Positions 49,925 through 58,693 of a stretch of DNA of 64,000 bases are shown one piece after another. The stretch comes from Palsa-744 sp036498265. GTDB lineage: Bacteria > Actinomycetota > Thermoleophilia > Solirubrobacterales > Solirubrobacteraceae. The DNA lies in NCBI GenBank assembly GCA_036498265.1, contig DASYFT010000005.1, positions 1 to 64,000 of the forward strand, in the 5' to 3' direction. A model generated the notes under the pieces. It ran no database searches. It saw only the letters and a list, made by a program, of their open reading frames with translations, and was not told the DNA's origin. The position numbers were made by a program, and so were the translations under genes. The stretch's first letter is position 1. Each line of letters starts with the position of its first letter.

Positions 49925-52783
49925 ATGGATGTACCGACGCCGTCGCGTCGTGCCATGACGCCCCGCCCGAGCCGCCACGCGCAACGTTCAGCGGACCCGA
50001 AAGCGGGCAACGCCGCAGGCGCCGAAGGTCTCCAGACTCAGGATCTGCGAGGGCGTGCGGCTGAGTGCGCCCACCTCGATGACCTCCTCGCGGCCGTCCG
50101 ACTGGGGGAGAGCCGGGCGCTGCTCCTGCGAGGCGAGGCCGGTGTCGGCAAGACGGCTCTCCTCGAGTACCTCGCCGGGTCGGCACCCGATCTTCACCTC
50201 GTCCGGGCCGGTGGGGCCGAGTCTGACATGGAGCTGGCGTATGCCGGCCTGCATCAGCTGTGCTCTCCGCTGCTCGACCCGCTGGAGCGGCTCCCTCCTC
50301 CCCAGCGCCAGGCCCTCGAGATCGTGTTCGGGCTCAGCTCCGGAGCCGCGCCGGATCGCTTTTTCGTCGGCCTGGCTGTGCTGAGCCTGTTCTCGGAGGC
50401 CGCCGAGGAGCGTCCGCTGCTGTGCGTCATCGATGACGCACAGTGGCTCGATGAAGCGTCGGCACTGACGCTCGCGTTCGTGGCGCGCCGGCTGCTGGCG
50501 GAGCCCGTCGGGATCGTGTTCGCCGCGCGGGAGACCGGCGTGGAGCTCGAGCATCTGCCCGATCTCGAGGTGGGCGGCCTGCCCAGCGCCGACGCTCGAG
50601 CGCTTCTGGACTCGGCCGTTCAGTTCATGCTGGACGAGCAGGTGCGCGACCGGATCATCGCGGAGACGCGCGGGAACCCGCTGGCGTTGCTCGAACTGCC
50701 ACGTGGGTGCACCGCCACCGAGCTGGCCGGCGGCCTGGGGCTGCTCGAGGAGGAGGCGCTGACGGGACGGATCGAGGAGGGCTTCGTCAGGCGGCTGGAG
50801 GCGCTGTCGGATGACGCCGGCCGCCTGCTCTTGCTCGCCGCCGCGGAGCCGGTCGGAGATCCCCTGCTGCTGCTGCGCACGAGTGAGCGGCTGGCGATCG
50901 CCGTCTCCGAAGTCGAGGCCGAGACCGACGGGCTCCTGCGGATCGGTGAGCGCGTGACGTTCCGTCATCCGCTGGTGCGCTCGGCCGTATACCGGTCGGC
51001 GTCGGTGCCGGAGCGCCGAGCGGTCCACCTGGCGCTGGCGGAGTCGACTGACAGGGAAGCCGACCCGGACCGCCGGGCGTGGCACCTCGCCATGGCGGCG
51101 GCGGGGCCCGATGAGCGGGTCGCGCTCGAGCTCGAGCGGTCAGCCGGCCGGGCACAGGCGCGCGGCGGTGTTGCGTCGGCGGCCGCCTTTCTCCAGCGCG
51201 CCGTCGCGCTGACGGGCGATCCGGACCGACGGGCCGACAGGGCGCTCGCCGCCGCCGAGGCGAGCCTGCAGGCGGGCTTGTTCGAAGTTGCGGGCGGCCT
51301 TCTGAGCACAGCCGAGGTGGGCCGGCTCGATGAGCTTCAGCACGCCCGGCTCGACATGCTGCGCGCCGAGGCTGCTTATTCGGAAAGCCGCGGCAGCGAG
51401 GCACCCGGACTGCTGCTGCGGGCCGCGAAGACGCTCGACGGGCTCGACCCGAGGCTGGCGCGCGAAACGTATCTCGACGCGTGGAGCGCCGCGCTCTTCG
51501 CCGGCAGCCTCGCGAGCGCCGGCGGGCTTGACCTCGTGTCGCGCGAGGCCCTTGCCGCGCCGCGACAGGCCGGCGAGCAGCATCCGTCAGAGCTCCTGCT
51601 GGACGGGTTGTCGCTGGCGTTCACGGATGGGCGCTCCACAGCCTCGCCGGTCCTTGCTCGGGCGGCCAGGAGCTTCGCCGGCGAGGGTGTGACCACCGAG
51701 GAGGTTCTCCGCTGGGGCTGGCTCGCGACGGCTGCTGCCGCGATGGTGTGGGACTACGAGACGTGCACGGCGGTCGCCACCCGGGGGGTCGTGCTCGCGC
51801 GCGAGACCGGGGCGCTGACGGTGCTGGCAGTGAGCGTCAACGTGCTCGCCCAGGCTGTGGCACTCGGCGGGGAGTTCGGGATCGCGGGGTCGCTGGTCGC
51901 CGAGGCGGACAGCGTGAGGGAGGCGACGGGCACCCGGGTCGCTCCCTACGGCGGCCTCGTGCTGGCCGGCATGCGGGGGCGCGACAGCGACGCCGAAGCG
52001 CTGATCGCTGCCACGATCCGCCACGCGACAGCCGGTGGCCAGGGGACCGCCGTCCAGTACGCGCACTGGGCGCGGTCCGTCCTCCTCAACGGCCTCGGCC
52101 GGTATCAGGAGGCGCTCGCGGCGGCGCAAGAGGCCAGCGACGACACGCCGGAGCTGTTCGTCTCGGCGTGGGCGCTGAGCGAGCTCATCGAGGCCGCCAC
52201 CCGAAGCGAGGAGCCCGATCTGGCTGCCGCCGCGCTGGAGCGTCTCGGCGAGGCCACCTGCGCCGCCGATACCGACTGGGCGCGCGGAGTCGAGGCCCGA
52301 GGCCGGGCACTGCTGAGCGAGGGGGAGGCCGCCGAGCGTTCCTACCGGGAGGCCATCGAGCGGCTCGGCCGCACGCGGCTGCGGCCGGACCTCGCCCGCG
52401 CGCAGCTTCTCTACGGCGAGTGGCTGCGCCGCGAGAACCGTCGGCTCGATGCCCGGATGCAGCTCCGTGCCGCCCACGATCAGCTCACGGCCATCGGGAT
52501 GGAGGCCTTCGCCGAGCGGGCACGCGTGGAGCTGCTGGCGACGGGCGAGCGGGTGCGCAAGCGCACGCTGGACACGCGTGACGAGCTCACGGCGCAGGAG
52601 TGGCAGATCGCCCAGCTCGCGCGAGAGGGGCTCTCGAACCCCGAGATCGGCGCGCGGCTGTTCCTCAGCCCGCGCACGGTGGAGTGGCACCTGCGCAAGG
52701 TGTTCACGAAGCTCGGAATCCGCTCGCGCCGAGACCTGGCCGGCGTGCTTCCCGGCTCGGGCTCACAGCTGGTCCTCGCCTAG
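49925..52783 (+). CDS. Large LuxR-family regulator with AAA/NACHT-like ATPase (LAL type)
   Basis: A 952-aa transcription regulator. The N-terminal ATPase has Walker A LLRGEAGVGKTALLEYLAG (about 65-83) and Walker B LLCVIDDAQWLDEAS (about 165). A long helical, TPR-like middle (~380-860) follows. The C-terminal LuxR helix-turn-helix (about 890-945: LTAQEWQIAQLAREGLSNPEIGARLFLSPRTVEWHLRKVFTKLGI) binds DNA. These large ATP-dependent activators respond to unknown ligands. ATG at 49925 is used; TTG 49889 and ATG 49955 are alternatives. It has its own promoter. Target genes are not evident; DedA follows closely. Confidence 0.9.
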   Translation: MDVPTPSRRAMTPRPSRHAQRSADPKAGNAAGAEGLQTQDLRGRAAECAHLDDLLAAVRLGESRALLLRGEAGVGKTALLEYLAGSAPDLHLVRAGGAESDMELAYAGLHQLCSPLLDPLERLPPPQRQALEIVFGLSSGAAPDRFFVGLAVLSLFSEAAEERPLLCVIDDAQWLDEASALTLAFVARRLLAEPVGIVFAARETGVELEHLPDLEVGGLPSADARALLDSAVQFMLDEQVRDRIIAETRGNPLALLELPRGCTATELAGGLGLLEEEALTGRIEEGFVRRLEALSDDAGRLLLLAAAEPVGDPLLLLRTSERLAIAVSEVEAETDGLLRIGERVTFRHPLVRSAVYRSASVPERRAVHLALAESTDREADPDRRAWHLAMAAAGPDERVALELERSAGRAQARGGVASAAAFLQRAVALTGDPDRRADRALAAAEASLQAGLFEVAGGLLSTAEVGRLDELQHARLDMLRAEAAYSESRGSEAPGLLLRAAKTLDGLDPRLARETYLDAWSAALFAGSLASAGGLDLVSREALAAPRQAGEQHPSELLLDGLSLAFTDGRSTASPVLARAARSFAGEGVTTEEVLRWGWLATAAAAMVWDYETCTAVATRGVVLARETGALTVLAVSVNVLAQAVALGGEFGIAGSLVAEADSVREATGTRVAPYGGLVLAGMRGRDSDAEALIAATIRHATAGGQGTAVQYAHWARSVLLNGLGRYQEALAAAQEASDDTPELFVSAWALSELIEAATRSEEPDLAAAALERLGEATCAADTDWARGVEARGRALLSEGEAAERSYREAIERLGRTRLRPDLARAQLLYGEWLRRENRRLDARMQLRAAHDQLTAIGMEAFAERARVELLATGERVRKRTLDTRDELTAQEWQIAQLAREGLSNPEIGARLFLSPRTVEWHLRKVFTKLGIRSRRDLAGVLPGSGSQLVLA

Positions 52784-52834
52784 GGGGACACCGCCGAGTG
52801 CACGGCCGGCGCGGGATGATTGGCCCGAGCTCCG

Positions 52835-53488
52835 ATGATGATCGCCGCCGTCACCTCCCAGCACCTGCCGGGCGTCCTTCACAGCCTCGAACCGACGCTC
52901 AACCACTACGGCTACCTGGCCGTGTTCGGCCTCGTGCTGCTCGAGGACTTCGGCATCCCCGTCCCCGGGGAGACGGTTCTGATCCTCGGCGCGGTGTATG
53001 CGGGCGCCGGGCGGTTGAACATCGTGCTCGTCGCGCTGCTCGGCTTCCTCGGCGCGGTGATCGGGGACAACATCGGGTTCGCCATCGGGCATTTCGGCGG
53101 ACGCCGGCTGGTCGAGCGCTACGGGCGCTACATCTTCCTCACGCGAGAGCGGCTCGACAAGGCCACCTCCTTCTTCGAACGACATGGCGGCAAGATCATC
53201 GTCATCGCCCGGTTCGTCGAGGGCCTGCGCCAGGCCAATGGCATCATCGCCGGGACCACCGGCATGCACTGGGCGCGGTTCCTCGCCTTCAACGCCCTCG
53301 GTGCCGCTCTCTGGGTCGCGGTGTGGACGAGCGTCGGGTACTTCTCCGGCAGTCACATCAACACCATCTACGACACCGCCACCCGCTACAGCACCTATTT
53401 CGCGATCGGCGTCGGCGTGCTGCTGGTCGCCCTGATCGCGCGTCGGGTTCTACGAGTCCGGCGGGCTCGGGCGCGCGACGCCGCCTGA
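52835..53488 (+). CDS. DedA-family membrane protein
   Basis: A 217-aa integral membrane protein. Signatures: FGLVLLEDFGIPVPGETVLILGAVYAG, GFLGAVIGDNIGFAIGHFGGRRLVERYGRY, FFERHGGKIIVIARFVEGLRQANGIIAGTTGMHWARFLAFNALGAALWV. The conserved E, D and the two Arg (ARFVEGLR) of the family are present. DedA proteins act in membrane lipid (undecaprenyl phosphate or phospholipid) scrambling and proton-dependent stress tolerance. ATG at 52835 is used; TTG at 52820 is possible. It lies 50 bp after the LuxR gene. Confidence 0.92.
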   Translation: MMIAAVTSQHLPGVLHSLEPTLNHYGYLAVFGLVLLEDFGIPVPGETVLILGAVYAGAGRLNIVLVALLGFLGAVIGDNIGFAIGHFGGRRLVERYGRYIFLTRERLDKATSFFERHGGKIIVIARFVEGLRQANGIIAGTTGMHWARFLAFNALGAALWVAVWTSVGYFSGSHINTIYDTATRYSTYFAIGVGVLLVALIARRVLRVRRARARDAA

Positions 53489-53627
53489 GATGCAGACGGC
53501 GCCCACCGCCGGGCGGCCGACACCACCCGCGGGATCGGAAGACCAGGGAGCAGACCAGGGACTGCACAGGCGCGAGCTCGACAGGAGCCGATCAGTGTTC
53601 GTCCGGTCACCGAGCCAAGGAGCGCAA

Positions 53628-54845
53628 ATGTCTGTCACCGTCGAGAAGCCCGCTGACGCCACGGCGATCCGCCCCTTCCACATCGACGTTCCAGAGGCGG
53701 CCCTGGATGACCTCCGCCGCCGCATCGCGGCCACACGCTGGCCCGAGAAGGAGACGGTCTCCGACGACTCGCAGGGCGTGCCACTGGCGCTGCTGCAGCA
53801 GCTCGCGCGCTACTGGGCCACCGAGCACGACTGGCGCAGCTGCGAGTCGCGCCTGAACGACCTGCCGAACTTCACGACCGAGCTGGACGGGCTCGACATC
53901 CATTTCATCCACGTTCGCTCCCCGCACGAGGGCGCGCTGCCGCTGATCGTCACGCACGGATGGCCGGGCTCGATCCTCGAGCAGCTCAAGATCATCGGTC
54001 CGCTGACCGATCCGACCGCCCACGGCGGCAGCGCAGACGACGCCTTCCATCTCGTGATCCCGTCGCTGCCGGGCCACGGCTTCTCCGCCAAGCCCACCCG
54101 GACCGGATGGGATCCACCGCGCATCGCACGCGCGTGGGTCGAGCTGATGAAGCGCCTCGGTTACACGCGGTTCGTGGCTCAGGGTGGCGACTGGGGTGCG
54201 GCGGTGACACAGGCGATGGGTGAACAGGCGGCTCCCGAGCTGCTCGGCATCCACTCCAACATGCCGGGCACCGCGCCCCCCGACCTGGCCCAGGGGTTCC
54301 TGCGAGGCGACCCGCCGCCGGGCGATCTGCCGGAGGAGGAGAGACGCGCGTATGAACAGCTGAGCAGCTTCTACGCCAAGCACGTGGCCTACGCGCTGAT
54401 CATGGGGACGCGTCCGCAGACGCTCTACGGGCTCGCGGACTCACCTGCCGATCTCGCCGCGTTCGTCCTCGACCACGGGGACGGCAGAGGGCAGCCCGGG
54501 CTCGTGGAAGCCGTCCTCCAGGGAGACCCGCCGGGCGAGCTCACGCGCGATGACATCCTCGACAACATCACGCTCTACTGGCTGACCAACACGGGGGTCT
54601 CCTCCGCCCGTCTCTACTGGGAGAACAAGGCGGGCTTCTTCGAAGCCAAGAAGATCTCGATCCCGTTCGCGATCAGCGTCTTCGCCGACGAGCTCTACCA
54701 GGCTCCTCGGAGCTGGGCCGAGCGCGCCTATCCCAGCAACCTCATCCACTACAACCGCCTCGACAGCGGTGGCCACTTCGCGGCCTGGGAACAGCCCCAG
54801 CTGCTCGCCGAGGAGATTCGGGACGGCTTCCGGTCACTTCGGTAG
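53628..54845 (+). CDS. Epoxide hydrolase (EHN + alpha/beta hydrolase)
   Basis: A 405-aa enzyme opening epoxides with water. An EHN N-terminal domain (IRPFHIDVPEAALDDLRRRIAATRWPE) precedes the alpha/beta hydrolase. The oxyanion motif is THGWPGSILEQL; the nucleophile Asp is in FVAQGGDWGAAVTQAMG; the Tyr-rich lid and the C-terminal His (RLDSGGHFAAWEQP) complete the site. This matches microsomal-type epoxide hydrolases. ATG at 53628 follows AAGGAGC. It is followed 6 bp later by the thioredoxin-fold gene, so they are probably co-transcribed. Substrate unknown. Confidence 0.92.
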   Translation: MSVTVEKPADATAIRPFHIDVPEAALDDLRRRIAATRWPEKETVSDDSQGVPLALLQQLARYWATEHDWRSCESRLNDLPNFTTELDGLDIHFIHVRSPHEGALPLIVTHGWPGSILEQLKIIGPLTDPTAHGGSADDAFHLVIPSLPGHGFSAKPTRTGWDPPRIARAWVELMKRLGYTRFVAQGGDWGAAVTQAMGEQAAPELLGIHSNMPGTAPPDLAQGFLRGDPPPGDLPEEERRAYEQLSSFYAKHVAYALIMGTRPQTLYGLADSPADLAAFVLDHGDGRGQPGLVEAVLQGDPPGELTRDDILDNITLYWLTNTGVSSARLYWENKAGFFEAKKISIPFAISVFADELYQAPRSWAERAYPSNLIHYNRLDSGGHFAAWEQPQLLAEEIRDGFRSLR

Positions 54846-54851
54846 ACGGCC

Positions 54852-55799
54852 ATGTTCGAGCGTCTTCGCATGCCCTCGCTCGACAGGGCGTCCGCGTGGT
54901 TGGGCTCCGAGCCGCTCGGCGCCGCCGAGCTGGACGGCCACGTCGTCCTTGTCGACTTCTGGACGCTGACCTGCATCAACTGGCTGCGCACCGAGCCATA
55001 CGTCCGTGCGTGGTCGCATGCCTACCGGGACGACGGGCTCATCGTCATCGGGGTCCACACGCCGGAGTTCTCCTTCGAGCACGAGCTCGAGGGGGTCCGG
55101 GAGGCCACCAGGGAGCGCGCGATCGACTACCCCGTCGCGCTCGACAACGACTACGCCATATGGAGCGCGTTCGACAACCACTACTGGCCGGCTCTCTACT
55201 TCATCGATGCGCAGGGAGTCATCCGGGACCAGCATTTCGGCGAGGGACGTTACGAGCAATCGGAGCGCGTCATCCAGCGCCTGCTCGGCGTCGAACGGGA
55301 GCTGACGCCTGTCGAAGGAGCCGGAGTCGAGGCCGAAGCCGACTGGGACCACCTGGGCTCGCCCGAGACCTACCTCGGCTACGACCAGGCGCACCGGTTC
55401 GCCTCGCCGGGCGGTGCCAGCCTGGACAGGCCCGCCACCTACGTGATTCCCGAGACCCTGCGCCTCAACGATTGGGGCCTCGGCGGCGAGTGGAGCATCG
55501 GGGGCGAGAGCGTCGTCGCAGCGCAGGCCCGCGCGAGCGTCGCCTACCGCTTCCACGGGCGCGACGCTCACCTGGTCCTTGCTTCGGCGGGGCGCGAGCC
55601 GATCCCCTTCCGCGTTCTCCTCGACGGCGAGCACCCGGGCCCATCGCACGGCCTGGACATCGACGAGGAAGGCAACGGCATGCTCCGGGAGGGCCGCCTC
55701 TACCAGCTCGTGCGCCAGCACGACGTCGTCCGCGAGCGGACCCTGGAGATCACGTTCCTCGAGCCCGGCGCCGAGGCGTACGTGTTCACCTTCGGCTAG
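54852..55799 (+). CDS. Thioredoxin-fold protein (DipZ-like) with altered active site
   Basis: A 315-aa protein. The first ~150 residues are a TlpA/DipZ-type thioredoxin fold: GHVVLVDFWTLTCINWLRTEPYVRAW, VIGVHTPEFSFEHELEGVREA, YPVALDNDYAIWSAFDNHYWPALYFID. The family motif is usually C-I-N-C; here the second Cys is Trp (C-I-N-W), so a normal disulphide cycle is not possible. The C-terminal ~150 residues are a beta-rich DipZ-type domain (LNDWGLGGEWSIGGESVVAAQ, AYRFHGRDAHLVLAS). There is no signal peptide or membrane part, unlike DipZ. It may work as a monothiol or a binding protein. It sits 6 bp after the epoxide hydrolase. Confidence 0.83.
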   Translation: MFERLRMPSLDRASAWLGSEPLGAAELDGHVVLVDFWTLTCINWLRTEPYVRAWSHAYRDDGLIVIGVHTPEFSFEHELEGVREATRERAIDYPVALDNDYAIWSAFDNHYWPALYFIDAQGVIRDQHFGEGRYEQSERVIQRLLGVERELTPVEGAGVEAEADWDHLGSPETYLGYDQAHRFASPGGASLDRPATYVIPETLRLNDWGLGGEWSIGGESVVAAQARASVAYRFHGRDAHLVLASAGREPIPFRVLLDGEHPGPSHGLDIDEEGNGMLREGRLYQLVRQHDVVRERTLEITFLEPGAEAYVFTFG

Positions 55800-56190
55800 G
55801 CCGCCGACGGGAGTAGAGGAGTGCGGCAGCGCCCAGCAGCGCCAGACCACCGGCGATCCCGCCGACGATGTAGCGCAGGTGGTGATGGACAGCGGCCGGG
55901 CGCACCGCCCTCAGTGGATGGCGCGGGACGTACAGGATCCGGATGTGGCGTGCGTGCAGCAGCCGCTGGAGCGCCGGCTCGGCGCCCGCCGGGTAGTAGG
56001 CGTGCCACTCGTCCAGGTTGCGGAACTTGATCTCCACGTCGCTGCGCGCGGGGTTGATGATCGCGCGGATCAGCGGGCCCGACCTCACCTGCTCGAGCAC
56101 GGCCGGGTAGCCGACCCATGTTTCGGCCGCAGCCTGGCTCGGTGAGGCGAGCACGCTAAACGCTGCCACCAGCAGCAATCGCGGACGCAA
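55786..56190 (-). CDS. Small secreted protein with C-terminal membrane anchor
   Basis: A 134-aa protein with a signal peptide (LLLVAAFSVLASPSQAAA, cleaved about residue 21), a ~75-residue exported part (GYPAVLEQVRSGPLIRAIINPARSDVEIKFRNLDEWHAYYP) and a C-terminal helix (YIVGGIAGGLALLGAAALLY) followed by RRRPSRR, a type I membrane topology. TTG at 56190 is supported by TACGAT 7 nt upstream on the same strand. No family recognised. Its 3' end overlaps the thioredoxin-fold gene by 14 bp. Confidence 0.65.
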   Translation of the reverse strand: MRPRLLLVAAFSVLASPSQAAAETWVGYPAVLEQVRSGPLIRAIINPARSDVEIKFRNLDEWHAYYPAGAEPALQRLLHARHIRILYVPRHPLRAVRPAAVHHHLRYIVGGIAGGLALLGAAALLYSRRRPSRR

Positions 56191-56197
56191 GGCAGGG

Positions 56198-56203
56198 ATC
56201 GTA
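56198..56203 (-). promoter_or_regulatory. -10 hexamer for a leaderless TTG start
   Basis: TACGAT on the minus strand, 7 nt before TTG 56190; it lies in the gap after the PKD genes. Confidence 0.4.
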
Positions 56204-56215
56204 GGGGAAGGACGC

Positions 56216-56971
56216 CTAGCCTTCGACGGCGGAGGGAGGGCATGCGACCGGCACGATCCCCCCCGGCTCCAGGCAACGGTCGGTGCGCGCCGGTGGCCTG
56301 TGCCGGCGGATGGCGAAGCGGGTGTACTTCCCGATCCGGCCGCTCTCGGAGACGCGCACCTCCAGCACGACGCCCGCCCGGAGCCTCGTCTCCATGCGCC
56401 CGAAGCGCAGGGTGACAGCGCCGGCGCTCGCTACCGAGGCCACCTTGCTTTCGAGGCTCAGCGGGCACCCGCGCCCACGGCAGGCGACTTCGGCGCGCGC
56501 TCCCGGCGGCACCTCCACCGAGAGCAACCGGACCCTCATCCCGGCCGCCGATTCGGTGCCCACCATGCGGACGATCGGGAAGGGAAGCAGGACGCCGGGC
56601 GGAGGCGAGCTCACCTGGATCGCGGCGGCGGCGACGCTCGAGGACCCGTCCGCCGCGGTGACACGGAGCCGCACCAGATGCGGGCCGGGCGTGGAGAAGG
56701 ACGTGCTTGCGACGGGACCTCCTTCGGTGAACGTGCCGATGCCGGCGAGGTCCCAAGCGAAGGCCGTGATCGGCGTCGAGGGGTCGATCGAAGCCGATAC
56801 GAGAGACACCGGTTCGCCCGGCGCCGGCGAGGGAGGGAACCACACGAAGGTGGCCGAAGGAGCTTCGGCCATCGCTCCGGCGGCCCCGAGCGCCGAGAGC
56901 ACGCCCGTCAGCAGGAGCACTGCGGCCAGCCGCCTCCATGGCACACGCGGGGCTACGATCGCGCCGCTCAT
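56216..56971 (-). CDS. Secreted PKD-domain protein (copy B)
   Basis: A 251-aa protein with a signal peptide (LAAVLLLTGVLSALGAAGAMA). Residues ~40-125 are a PKD fold: FVWFPPSPAPGEPVSLVSAS, ITAFAWDLAGIGTF, HLVRLRVTAADGSSSVAAAAIQV. The second domain (~130-250) is beta-rich with a Cys pair (VACRGRGCPLS) and ends with TRFAIRRHRPPARTDRCLEPGGIVPVACPP. It is homologous over its whole length to the gene just upstream. Its ATG overlaps that gene's stop (ATGA, 56971-56968). PKD domains usually mediate protein or sugar contacts at the surface. Confidence 0.82.
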   Translation of the reverse strand: MSGAIVAPRVPWRRLAAVLLLTGVLSALGAAGAMAEAPSATFVWFPPSPAPGEPVSLVSASIDPSTPITAFAWDLAGIGTFTEGGPVASTSFSTPGPHLVRLRVTAADGSSSVAAAAIQVSSPPPGVLLPFPIVRMVGTESAAGMRVRLLSVEVPPGARAEVACRGRGCPLSLESKVASVASAGAVTLRFGRMETRLRAGVVLEVRVSESGRIGKYTRFAIRRHRPPARTDRCLEPGGIVPVACPPSAVEG

Positions 56972-57744
56972 GGGGGACACGCGATCGGCTTGACGCCGGT
57001 TGGGGCGAGACACGAGTCGACGCGCAGCGGGAGCTTGCGGCGCCGCACGGTGAAGCGCGTGTAGGCGCCGATGGTGCTGCCCTTGGAGACGCGGATCTGC
57101 ACCACGGCCCGCGCGGGGAGGTAACGCTCGAACTGCCTGAAGCGGACCAGACGCAGCCGGCCCGCACCGCCGGCCGCGAGCCGAGCGGCGGATCTCGCTG
57201 GGCAGCCGGCGCCCTGGCAGCTGAGAGTGATTCGGGCGCCGGCCGGCGCCTTCACGCCGAGCTCCCTGAGCCTGACCCCGGTCCCGTAGACGCGTCCGAG
57301 GATCCGCACGACGGGAAACGGCAGGAGCACCCCCGGTGCGGGCGTGCTCATCCGGATGGTCTCGACGGCGGTGCTCGACAGATGGTCCGCCGCCGTGACA
57401 CGGAGCCTCACCTGGTGTTCGGCAGGGGTCGGGAAGGTCGTGCTGGTGGCCGCGCCGCCCGCCGCGAACGGACCGAAGGGCCCGTTGTCGGCGAGATCCC
57501 ATGCGTACTCGATGATCGGGCTGGTGTGATCGCTGGAGGTCGACACCAGCGAGATGACCTGACCCGGGTGCGGCGAGCTCGGCAGCCACACGAACGACGC
57601 CAGCGGGTAGGCCTTCAGGTTGTAGAGGGCGGAGGCACTCGCGGCCGGGGATTCACCAGAAGCCGGCGACGCCGCACCTGCACCGCAGGCGAATAGTGCC
57701 ACGCAGAGGCCTGCCATCGGCCTTCGTAACAGCGCACTGCGCAC
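56968..57744 (-). CDS. Secreted PKD-domain protein (copy A)
   Basis: A 258-aa paralogue of the next gene. It has a signal peptide (GLCVALFACGAGAASPASG), a PKD domain (ASFVWLPSSPHPGQVISLVSTS, IIEYAWDLADNGPF, HQVRLRVTAADHLSSTAVETI) and the same C-terminal module: VRLRELGVKAPAGARITLSCQGAGCPA and TRFTVRRRKLPLRVDSCLAPTGVKPIACPP. The Cys in CALFACGAG may make it a lipoprotein-like or simply Sec-cleaved. The GTG start has a strong ribosome site (GGGAGGAC). The two copies arose by tandem duplication and are translationally coupled. Confidence 0.82.
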   Translation of the reverse strand: MRSALLRRPMAGLCVALFACGAGAASPASGESPAASASALYNLKAYPLASFVWLPSSPHPGQVISLVSTSSDHTSPIIEYAWDLADNGPFGPFAAGGAATSTTFPTPAEHQVRLRVTAADHLSSTAVETIRMSTPAPGVLLPFPVVRILGRVYGTGVRLRELGVKAPAGARITLSCQGAGCPARSAARLAAGGAGRLRLVRFRQFERYLPARAVVQIRVSKGSTIGAYTRFTVRRRKLPLRVDSCLAPTGVKPIACPP

Positions 57745-57867
57745 CCCTGCGTCCTCCCAGCCCCCTCACCCGTTGTGTGTGCCGTTTACCCCTTTCGGAA
57801 AACGACAAAACCGACCCGGGTCGAAGCGAGCCTACCGTCCCGATGCTCGCGCCCTGAGGACCAATCC

Positions 57868-58620
57868 ATGGTTGTGCGCCTGGAGCATCGAGACCTCCCC
57901 CTCCATGAGGATCCCCCACCTTCCCTCGCGCAGGAGAGTACCACTCCACAGCGTGTGCGCAAGGGGGGCGTCCTGGGGGGTCGGACTAGACTGCCCGGCG
58001 ACTTGGGGCGGCCGGCGAAGATCGCGAGCGGGGTGCGCACGGAGCTGCGGCTGCTCCTCTCGCTGCGCGTCCTGCCGCCACGCGTGGCGGTCTTCTGCTG
58101 GCGCGCACGCAGGCACGCGATGCGAAGCGGCGACCGCTTCAGCCTGGACTCGGCCACGCGGCCGGCCGAGCTTGCGCAGCTGCTTGCGCTGGCCGGGCCG
58201 CGCACCTCGGTCGTCGAGCTCGGCACGGGCACCGGGTGGAGCGCCATTGCGCTCGCCCTGCACGTGCGCGGGCGTCGTGTGGTCAGCTGTGATCCCTTCG
58301 CCCGCGCCGAACGGGACGCCTATCTCCATCTCGCCGGCCGATCCGCGCGTGCGCGCATAGAGCTGCGCCGGGAGCCGGACACGGCCGGACCGCGACCTGG
58401 CGACGCGCCGGTGCAGCTGCTGTTCGTCGACTCCTCCCACGAGCGCGAGGCGACGGTTGCCGCCTTCCGTGGTTGGCGGGATGCCCTCGCTCCCGGCGCC
58501 GTGGTCGTCTTCCACGACCACGGACACCCCTCCTATCCGGGTGTCCGCGAGGCCGTCGCCGACCTGCAGCTGTCCGGTCGCGAGGAGGGCGGGCTGTTCG
58601 TCTGGCGAGCGCCGGGATGA
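57868..58620 (+). CDS. Class I SAM-dependent methyltransferase (Methyltransf_24 type)
   Basis: A 250-aa protein. The SAM site is TSVVELGTGTGWSAIALALHV, with acidic VVSCDPFARAERDAY; VQLLFVDSSHEREATVAAFRGWRDALAPGAVVVFHDHGHPSYPGVREAV is typical of the Methyltransf_24 family, often found near glycan genes. The start is uncertain: the conserved part begins near GRPAKIASGVRTELRLLL, so ATG at 57868 is a compromise and GTG 57952 or 58033 are possible. A hairpin follows the stop. Substrate unknown. Confidence 0.72.
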   Translation: MVVRLEHRDLPLHEDPPPSLAQESTTPQRVRKGGVLGGRTRLPGDLGRPAKIASGVRTELRLLLSLRVLPPRVAVFCWRARRHAMRSGDRFSLDSATRPAELAQLLALAGPRTSVVELGTGTGWSAIALALHVRGRRVVSCDPFARAERDAYLHLAGRSARARIELRREPDTAGPRPGDAPVQLLFVDSSHEREATVAAFRGWRDALAPGAVVVFHDHGHPSYPGVREAVADLQLSGREEGGLFVWRAPG

Positions 58621-58622
58621 TT

Positions 58623-58643
58623 GTGGCGGGATGACCCCGCCAC
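58623..58643. terminator. Bidirectional hairpin terminator
   Basis: GTGGCGGG-ATGAC-CCCGCCAC, an 8-bp perfect stem directly after the methyltransferase stop and before the end of the convergent lipase gene. Confidence 0.65.
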
Positions 58644-58693
58644 GATCGGGTCAGCAGCGGCCCGCGCAACGCGCGCTGAGCACCTCCCGCCGC

